Shown here piece after piece: positions 6,947-11,251 of a DNA stretch of 11,251 nt. The stretch lies in contig DASVFB010000105.1 in NCBI GenBank assembly GCA_036380275.1, positions 1 through 11,251 on the forward strand, read 5' to 3'. The translations under genes and the position numbers were made by a program. Below the pieces are notes generated by a model. The model worked only from the letters and a program-made list of their open reading frames with translations. It made no database searches and had not been told where the DNA came from. Origin of the DNA: DASVFB01 sp036380275 (lineage in GTDB: Bacteria; Actinomycetota; Thermoleophilia; Gaiellales; Gaiellaceae). Each line of letters opens with the position of its first letter. Within the stretch, counting starts at the first letter, position 1.

Positions 6947-6977
6947 TAGACTCCCGGGTCGAAACTGCCCCAGGAGG
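6947..6977 (+). promoter_or_regulatory. -10 element and Shine-Dalgarno site of the 6984 gene
   Basis: TAGACT (6947-6952) fits a -10 hexamer and would start a leader of about 25 nt that carries a perfect AGGAGG (6972-6977), 6 nt before the ATG. This gene is thus leadered, unlike most neighbours. An imperfect palindrome centred on CCGCGG (about 6930-6943) lies where a -35 would be and might be an operator; that is speculative. Confidence 0.55.
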
Positions 6978-6983
6978 AAACAT

Positions 6984-7301
6984 ATGTCGGTTGAAAGTCC
7001 GTCGTTGTTCGCCCAAGCGATCCAGGAACATCTCGAGCTGAAGCAACAGAACGCCACGCTCGATCCCCAGATGCCCCTGCACGGCTACAAGTCCGAGGAT
7101 CCCTTCGAGAACCACCCACTCTTCAAGACCGAGGAACAGGCGCGGATTGAGGAGACCATGGACGGCGAGCCGTCGGTTGTCGCAGCAGGCCCGTGGCCCG
7201 GCGAAGAATCGGCGACGGTCGAGAACGCCCACGCGACGCACCCGGAACTCGAGGACAGCCTCTGGGGTCGCGAGTCGCGCGACTTCGACTGGGGCGATTA
7301 G
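6984..7301 (+). CDS. Acidic soluble protein, 105 residues, unknown function
   Basis: I do not recognise a characterised family. The protein starts MSVESPSLFAQAIQEHLELK, a likely short helix, followed by QMPLHGYKSEDPFENHPLFK (about 30-49), EEQARIEETMDGE, and an acidic, Gly/Pro-containing tail rich in Glu and Asp that ends RESRDFDWGD. There is no signal peptide, membrane segment or cysteine, and the second half looks disordered. The HPLFK segment flanked by acidic residues and the terminal DFDWGD look like docking motifs, which is inference. The perfect AGGAGG and the -10 TAGACT support a real, well-translated gene. The stop is followed 5 nt later by hairpin H1 of the composite repeat, and the gene converges on a sulfotransferase gene. 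Confidence 0.8.
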   Translation: MSVESPSLFAQAIQEHLELKQQNATLDPQMPLHGYKSEDPFENHPLFKTEEQARIEETMDGEPSVVAAGPWPGEESATVENAHATHPELEDSLWGRESRDFDWGD

Positions 7302-7306
7302 CCGCT

Positions 7307-7436
7307 TCGCGCAAAGTGCTCGCACTTTGCGCGAGAAGACCTGGCAGGCGCGCTTCGCGCGCGTGCCAATTTGGTGCTTTTGACGGCGCGCCGCTTCGGT
7401 CTCGTGTGAGTGAGCAGTGCGGCTAAGCCGCACTGC
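7307..7436 (+). repeat. Composite three-hairpin repeat, copy B
   Basis: Read on the plus strand: H1 is a perfect 13-bp stem TCGCGCAAAGTGC / GCACTTTGCGCGA (7307-7319, 7322-7334); H2 is GGCAGGCGCGC / GCGCGCGTGCC (7343-7353, 7357-7367), 10 pairs with one internal G.G mismatch and loop TTC; H3 is a perfect 10-bp stem GCAGTGCGGC / GCCGCACTGC with loop TAA (7414-7436). TTTTGACGG (7378-7386) lies between H2 and H3. Order, spacing (8 nt from H1 to H2; 90 nt from H1 to the H3 loop, 89 in copy A) and the mismatch match copy A at 1445-1572, which is inverted. It fills the gap between convergent genes and may terminate both. Confidence 0.85.
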
Positions 7437-7446
7437 CGGCGGTACG

Positions 7447-8226
7447 TTATTTGACGTAGCCGAGCTCGTTCAAAAGCTCGCCGGCTTCGGCTTCGACTTC
7501 GTCCAGCTGGTCCGGCGTAAGGTCTTTTCTGTATCGACCGACTGAGCGGTCGAACGCCTTGGACAGCGATTCGGTCAGCGGGTTCGGGTCAAGGTCGAGG
7601 TACTCGGCCAGCCGTTGGGCGACCGATCCCGGCTCGCTTACCAGCTGCTCATAGCGGATTTCGATCGTTCGCTCCGGGGCGGACCTCGCTCCAGACACGT
7701 AGCGGCGCCACGCCCACGCTGCTCGGCGTGCTTCGCTTGCTGTCCTGAACTCTTCGGCCCGGTCCGGCTCGACCCAGAAGCGTGGATGCGCCCCGTACGC
7801 GACTCCGGCGTCGTCGCTTCCTGCGCGCTCTGCGCCGAGCCAGCCGCGCTCGAGCAGCGAACAGACGACGTCGCGGCCGTCCCTCACGATGTGCACCGCC
7901 TTCGCGAACGGATACGCGTGCAGCGCAGCGGCGAGGACGAAGCTCGTCTCCGGCGTCTGCTCGACGCCGCGCAGGTGGCCCGCGAGACCGAGGCGACGCA
8001 CGACGTCGAGCGTTCGCCGAAAGCGCCTCGCCGCCTCCTGCTCGGGGAGCCGCGCCAGCTGCGGAATCGACGCCTTGAGCGGCTTCACCTCGCCGAGGTC
8101 GACCAGGCCGGGTTGGGCGCCTAGCGAGCCGCCGAGAAACGTCGTGCCCGAGCGTGGCGAGCCGACGACGAAGATCAGCCGTGCCTCCCGCTTCAGGGAC
8201 GGACGAGTGCGTGTGCGCCCGAGCAC
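7447..8226 (-). CDS. PAPS-dependent sulfotransferase family protein
   Basis: Transfers a sulfo group from PAPS to an unknown acceptor, possibly a lipid, glycan or small molecule. From GTG 8226 it has 259 residues. The 5'-phosphosulfate loop is FVVGSPRSGTTFLGG (19-33), and the 3'-phosphate motif is HIVRDGRDVVCSLLERG (112-128). A C-terminal EIRYEQLVSEPGSVAQRLAEYL (189-210) is typical of bacterial sulfotransferases. No signal peptide; cytoplasmic. The start is doubtful: GTG 8226 has no ribosome-binding site, yet the frame stays open upstream to a stop at 8305-8307 and reads IPGTARTAALYGTSAARV. GGGAGG lies 6 nt before an in-frame ATC (8277), so the true start may be a rare codon there. It converges on the 6984 gene through a composite repeat and diverges from the aminopeptidase gene. 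Confidence 0.9.
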   Translation of the reverse strand: MLGRTRTRPSLKREARLIFVVGSPRSGTTFLGGSLGAQPGLVDLGEVKPLKASIPQLARLPEQEAARRFRRTLDVVRRLGLAGHLRGVEQTPETSFVLAAALHAYPFAKAVHIVRDGRDVVCSLLERGWLGAERAGSDDAGVAYGAHPRFWVEPDRAEEFRTASEARRAAWAWRRYVSGARSAPERTIEIRYEQLVSEPGSVAQRLAEYLDLDPNPLTESLSKAFDRSVGRYRKDLTPDQLDEVEAEAGELLNELGYVK

Positions 8227-8369
8227 GCGGGCGGCACTCGTTCCGTAGAGCGCGGCCGTCCTGGCCGTGCCGGGGATGTCGATCCTCCCGCCGATGGCCG
8301 CTGACTATGCCTGAAGGACCGCGGCGACTCGAGGGCTGCCTCGTTACTCCGCGCCATTACGCCGATCGG

Positions 8370-8375
8370 TAGGGT
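8370..8375 (+). promoter_or_regulatory. Candidate -10 element of the leaderless aminopeptidase gene
   Basis: TAGGGT ends exactly 6 nt before GTG 8382, which makes the start codon the expected transcription start. No Shine-Dalgarno site is present. The upstream 8227-8369 stretch also serves the divergent sulfotransferase gene; I see no strong -35. Confidence 0.5.
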
Positions 8376-8381
8376 CTTGGC

Positions 8382-9596
8382 GTGGAGAATGGCCGCGTTC
8401 ACGCAATGGCAGAACTTGCCGTCAAGGTCGGCGCCAATGTCGGCGAGGGGCAGTACGTCCTCGTCATCGCTCTGATCGAGCACGCGCCGCTCGTGCGTGC
8501 GGTCGCGGACGTTTCGTACGAGCTCGGAGCTCGTTACGTCGATGTGGCCTATATCGACCAGCACGTTCGCCGCTCGATGATCGAGAAGGGCCCCGACGAG
8601 ACGCTCGAGTGGAGCCCGGACTGGGCCGTCAAGCGGATCGACGACCTCGGCAAGGAAAACGGCGCGCTGATCACGATCACAGGTGACCCCGAGCCGGAGT
8701 TGCTGAGCGACCTCGACCAGGAACGCATCGGCAAGGCACGCCCGGTCAGGATCGCCGAGGCGCACCTGCGCAACGTGATGGCGCGCCGCGTTGGGTGGAC
8801 GATCGTCAGCTATCCCAACGCAGGCTGGGCGCAGACGATCTTCGGCGAGCCGGACGTCGAACGGCTCTGGACAGATGTCGAGCGTGCCGTGCGCCTCGAC
8901 GAGGCGGACCCCGTGTCGGCGTGGAGGGAGCACATCGCGCGGCTCGAGGATCGGTGCCGCATGCTGAACGAGCGCCGGTTCGACGCGATCCACTTCCGCG
9001 GCCCAGGAACCGACCTCACGGTCGGTCTCAACAAGAAGTCGCGGTGGGCCTCCGGTAACACGGAGACGGAATTCGGCCGCCGGCACGTTCCTAACATGCC
9101 GACGGAGGAAGTTTTTACGACTCCGGACTGGCGGCGCACCGAGGGCACCGTTCGCTCGACGATGCCGCTCGCGCTGCCGGGGAACATCATCCGCGATCTC
9201 GAGCTCACGTTCTCCAACGGGCGCGTCGTTGGCGTCAAGGCATCGACGGGCGAGGACTACGTGCGCGCGCAGATCGAGGCCGACGAGGGCGCCGCTCAGC
9301 TCGGCGAGGTGGCACTCGTCGACGGCACGTCACGCGTCGGTCAGATCGGGCACATCTTCTTCAACACGCTCTTCGACGAGAACGCCACGTGCCACATCGC
9401 GTACGGCCGTGGCATCGCGTACTGCGTCGAGGGGACGAGCGAGCTCGACGAGGGCGCCCAGCAAGCGGCGGGTGTCAACCAGTCGACCGTGCACACGGAC
9501 TTCATGATCGGTGGCCCCGAGGTCGACGTCGACGGCGTGACGGAGAGCGGCGAAGCCGTTCCTGTCATCCGGAACGACGAGTGGCAACTGACCTAA
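8382..9596 (+). CDS. M29-family metallo-aminopeptidase (AmpS/aminopeptidase T type)
   Basis: Cytoplasmic two-metal enzyme that removes N-terminal residues from peptides. The 404 residues match the family length. The N-terminal half has the usual start region AELAVKVGANVGEGQYVLV (10-28) and ARYVDVAY. The metal site is visible: PTEEVFTTPD (Glu242/Glu243), GEVALVD (Glu309), CHIAYG (His338), STVHTDFMIG (His371, Asp373). The spacing of Glu243 to Glu309 and on to His338 equals that known for the Thermus/Staphylococcus enzymes. NMPTEEVF and HIFFNTLFDENA are family signatures. GTG 8382 is chosen because TAGGGT ends 6 nt before it; a later ATG (8406) has no ribosome-binding site. The TAA stop overlaps the TAG stop of the convergent aminotransferase gene. 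No repeats or frameshifts are seen. Confidence 0.95.
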   Translation: MENGRVHAMAELAVKVGANVGEGQYVLVIALIEHAPLVRAVADVSYELGARYVDVAYIDQHVRRSMIEKGPDETLEWSPDWAVKRIDDLGKENGALITITGDPEPELLSDLDQERIGKARPVRIAEAHLRNVMARRVGWTIVSYPNAGWAQTIFGEPDVERLWTDVERAVRLDEADPVSAWREHIARLEDRCRMLNERRFDAIHFRGPGTDLTVGLNKKSRWASGNTETEFGRRHVPNMPTEEVFTTPDWRRTEGTVRSTMPLALPGNIIRDLELTFSNGRVVGVKASTGEDYVRAQIEADEGAAQLGEVALVDGTSRVGQIGHIFFNTLFDENATCHIAYGRGIAYCVEGTSELDEGAQQAAGVNQSTVHTDFMIGGPEVDVDGVTESGEAVPVIRNDEWQLT

Positions 9597-10960
9597 CGCA
9601 CGCCGGCGGCCGTTAGCGCCAACTTGGCGAGCGCGCGGGGAAGCCGCTGCGCCTTGCGAATCGTCTCGTCGAGCGCTTCCGCGAACCAGTCGAGGTCGGA
9701 CTCAGAGACCGTGAGCGGCGGGATGCCCTTGACGACCGGGATCCTGTGGCCGGCAACCTGGCTGAGGATCCGGTGCTCCTTGAAAAGAGGCACGACGACG
9801 ACCTGCGCGAACAGGCCGGGCTGGACCCGGTCGAGCAACCGGTACGACCGCCTACCGGACTCGGGCTCGGCGAACTCGATCGCCCAGAGGAGCCCAAGCC
9901 CCCGCACGTCGTGCACGACGTCGTAGCGCTCGACCAGCGGGAGCGTCAGCTCGAGCAGACGTTCTCCCAGCCGCGCGGTGCGCGCGACAAGGTCCTGCTC
10001 GTCGAGCTCGTGCAGCGTTGCGAGGCCTGCCGCCATTGCGAGCTCGTTCGGCGCGAACGTCGAGCCGTGCGAGAACGAGTGCTCGAGCGAGTCGAACACC
10101 GCGGCATGCACCGCCTTCGACATCAGCAGCGCGCCTACGGGCACGTAGCCGCCGGAAAGCGACTTCGCGACCGGCACGAGATCAGGCTCGAGCCCCCAGT
10201 GCTCGAACGCGAATAGCGTCCCCGTCCGCCCGAAGCCCGTTTGCACCTCGTCGACGCAGAAGAGCGTCCCGTATTGACGGCAGAGCCTCTGCGCGCCTTC
10301 GAGGTAGGCGGGCGGTGGCAGGTTCACTCCCTTGCCCTGCACCGGCTCGATGAGGAACAGCGCAACGTCCTCGGCGAGCAACTCGCGCTCGAGAGCGTCG
10401 AGGTCGCCGAAGGGTACGCGCGCGAAACCTGGGATCAGCGGACCGAACCGCTCTGTGAACTCGCGGCTGCCGCTCGCGGAGAGCGCGCCGAGCGTGAGGC
10501 CGTGGAAGCTGTGCTCCGCAGACAACACTCGTGTTCGGCTAGTTGCAGCGCGGCCGAGCTTGATCGCGGCCTCGACGGCCTCGGTGCCCGAGCTCGTGAA
10601 CAGCACGCGCTCCAGCCGCGCCGGCGTGCGCCGGATCAGCTCCTGCGCGAGCAGCGGCGGTAGCGGTGATGCGCCGAGCTGCACGGATCCGGGCAGATCG
10701 AGCTCGAGGGCTTCGACGAGGGCCGCGCGGACACGTGGGTTGTTGCGTCCGACGTTGAACATGCCGAAGCCCCCGAGCATGTCGAGGTACTTGTCGCCCC
10801 GCGCATCCCAGAGGTACGCACCCTCCGCGCGTGCCCACTCGCGGTCGAAGCCGATCTTCTCGAGCACCCGTGTGAACTGCGGGTTGATGGTTCGGCCCCA
10901 CAGGTCGACGTTGCCGTGATCGCGGTCCGCGAGCAGCTCGGCAAGTCTCAAATCGCTCAC
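9593..10960 (-). CDS. Class-III PLP-dependent aminotransferase
   Basis: Transfers an amino group, probably an omega-amino group of an ornithine- or putrescine-like substrate, to an oxo acid. The 455 residues hold the fold-type I set: SSGTEAVEAAIK (123-134) binds the PLP phosphate, SFHGLTLGAL (151-160) stacks the ring, EPVQGKG (205-211), VDEVQTGFGRTG (236-247) with Asp237 on the pyridine nitrogen, AKSLSGGYVPVGA (265-277) with the Schiff-base Lys266, and HGSTF (298-302). The C-terminal HRILSQVAGH with IPPLTVSESDLDWF recalls the branch that includes the hopanoid-linked HpnO aminotransferase, from memory; no hopanoid gene is nearby. It is annotated from GTG 10960, which is 7 nt after TAGCGT and has no Shine-Dalgarno site, so probably leaderless. 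Divergent from the small ORF at 11029; tail to tail with the aminopeptidase gene. Confidence 0.92.
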   Translation of the reverse strand: MSDLRLAELLADRDHGNVDLWGRTINPQFTRVLEKIGFDREWARAEGAYLWDARGDKYLDMLGGFGMFNVGRNNPRVRAALVEALELDLPGSVQLGASPLPPLLAQELIRRTPARLERVLFTSSGTEAVEAAIKLGRAATSRTRVLSAEHSFHGLTLGALSASGSREFTERFGPLIPGFARVPFGDLDALERELLAEDVALFLIEPVQGKGVNLPPPAYLEGAQRLCRQYGTLFCVDEVQTGFGRTGTLFAFEHWGLEPDLVPVAKSLSGGYVPVGALLMSKAVHAAVFDSLEHSFSHGSTFAPNELAMAAGLATLHELDEQDLVARTARLGERLLELTLPLVERYDVVHDVRGLGLLWAIEFAEPESGRRSYRLLDRVQPGLFAQVVVVPLFKEHRILSQVAGHRIPVVKGIPPLTVSESDLDWFAEALDETIRKAQRLPRALAKLALTAAGVR

Positions 10961-10967
10961 CCGGGGA

Positions 10968-10997
10968 ACGCTACTGCCATGTCAGAAGCTGTCGCAA
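10968..10997 (-). promoter_or_regulatory. Candidate promoter of the leaderless aminotransferase gene
   Basis: On the minus strand TTGCGA (10997-10992) and TAGCGT (10973-10968) are separated by 18 nt and fit -35 and -10 elements. The -10 ends 7 nt before the GTG at 10960. This is the best -35/-10 pair I see in the window. Confidence 0.5.
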
Positions 10998-11014
10998 AAC
11001 GACCGCCGAGCGCC

Positions 11015-11020
11015 TAGAGT
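11015..11020 (+). promoter_or_regulatory. Candidate -10 element before the 11029 ORF
   Basis: TAGAGT ends 8 nt before the GTG at 11029. The promoter lies back to back with that of the aminotransferase gene in a 68-bp divergent gap. Confidence 0.4.
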
Positions 11021-11028
11021 CCGGCGCC

Positions 11029-11220
11029 GTGGCTTCCGTCTACGACGTCGCCACGATCTTGCGCGCCGACAGGGAACGTCGCAGGACATATGTCACCGAC
11101 GACGCAAGGCCGAGCTGTGGGGCTCGGTCGCATGAGTTGCGCCTGCTCGCAGACGGGCTCGTCGACGTCCACATCGACCTGACGCCTCGGGGCATGAGGG
11201 CGCTCAGCCTGTACGCGTAA
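11029..11220 (+). CDS. Small protein of unknown function (63 residues)
   Basis: A 63-codon ORF from GTG 11029 to a TAA stop. It reads ASVYDVATILRADRERRRTY near the start, then DDARPSCGARSHELRLLADG and VHIDLTPRGMRALSLYA at the end. There is no membrane segment or signal peptide; one cysteine; the composition is charged. I do not recognise it. The support is the -10-like TAGAGT 8 nt upstream, repeating the leaderless pattern of other genes here, and the end within the window. The ORF on the opposite strand at 11040-11243 looks less like a protein. It could be chance coding capacity. The remaining 31 bases to the window end show nothing. Confidence 0.4.
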   Translation: MASVYDVATILRADRERRRTYVTDDARPSCGARSHELRLLADGLVDVHIDLTPRGMRALSLYA

Positions 11221-11251
11221 TCGACAGGATTCGCGCGGTCCACGAGCCGCG

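Noticed and set aside
6651..7433. Minus-strand ORF of 260 codons across the 6984 gene
   Set aside because: It covers the better supported 6984 gene and runs through the composite repeat; low-complexity Arg-rich translation.
8193..9086. Minus-strand ORF of 297 codons inside the aminopeptidase gene
   Set aside because: Antisense shadow; the plus strand carries all metal-site motifs of the M29 family.

Overview
The window looks like chromosomal DNA from a high-G+C actinobacterium, probably a deep-branching group such as Thermoleophilia/Gaiellales. This placement is an inference. It rests on the G+C-rich sequence, an actinobacterial-type NucS/EndoMS, region-1.1-bearing sigma-70 proteins, a free-standing SucA-type E1 instead of the fused mycobacterial Kgd, and many genes with a TANNNT hexamer only 6-8 nt before an ATG/GTG start and no Shine-Dalgarno site. 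I see no phage, insertion sequence, CRISPR array, tRNA or rRNA.

Layout. Left part (1-3570): a sigma-70 gene runs off the left edge on the minus strand. It is divergent from nucS (mismatch-specific endonuclease, +). nucS converges on a minus-strand run of a second sigma-70 factor, a cold-shock protein and translation factor IF-1 (in transcription order), all concerned with transcription or translation. Divergent from that sigma gene is a coupled pair of small membrane-protein genes (3307-3827, +). A hairpin terminator ends this pair, and directly behind it lies the leaderless promoter of sucA (3892-6732, E1 of 2-oxoglutarate dehydrogenase, TCA cycle). A likely 60-residue basic protein gene overlaps the sucA 3' end on the other strand.

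Right part (6984-11220): a 105-residue acidic protein of unknown function (+) converges on a sulfotransferase gene (-). Divergent from that is a leaderless M29 aminopeptidase (+), which meets a class-III PLP aminotransferase (-) tail to tail with overlapping stop codons. A 63-codon leaderless ORF (+) starts back to back with the aminotransferase. These are mostly monocistronic metabolic or unknown genes without an obvious shared pathway.

The most unusual signal is a composite repeat of about 125-130 bp. It has three successive hairpins in conserved order and nearly conserved spacing, present once in each orientation. It fills two convergent intergenic gaps (1430-1574 and 7302-7446, both 145 bp). 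The stems differ between copies by paired, compensating substitutions, and the middle stem keeps the same internal G.G mismatch. This points to selection on structure and to a dispersed palindromic repeat family used at gene ends. Other points of interest are the widespread leaderless organisation, the two sigma paralogues 1.6 kb apart, a likely CUG start on the first of them, and a structured leader on the cold-shock gene.
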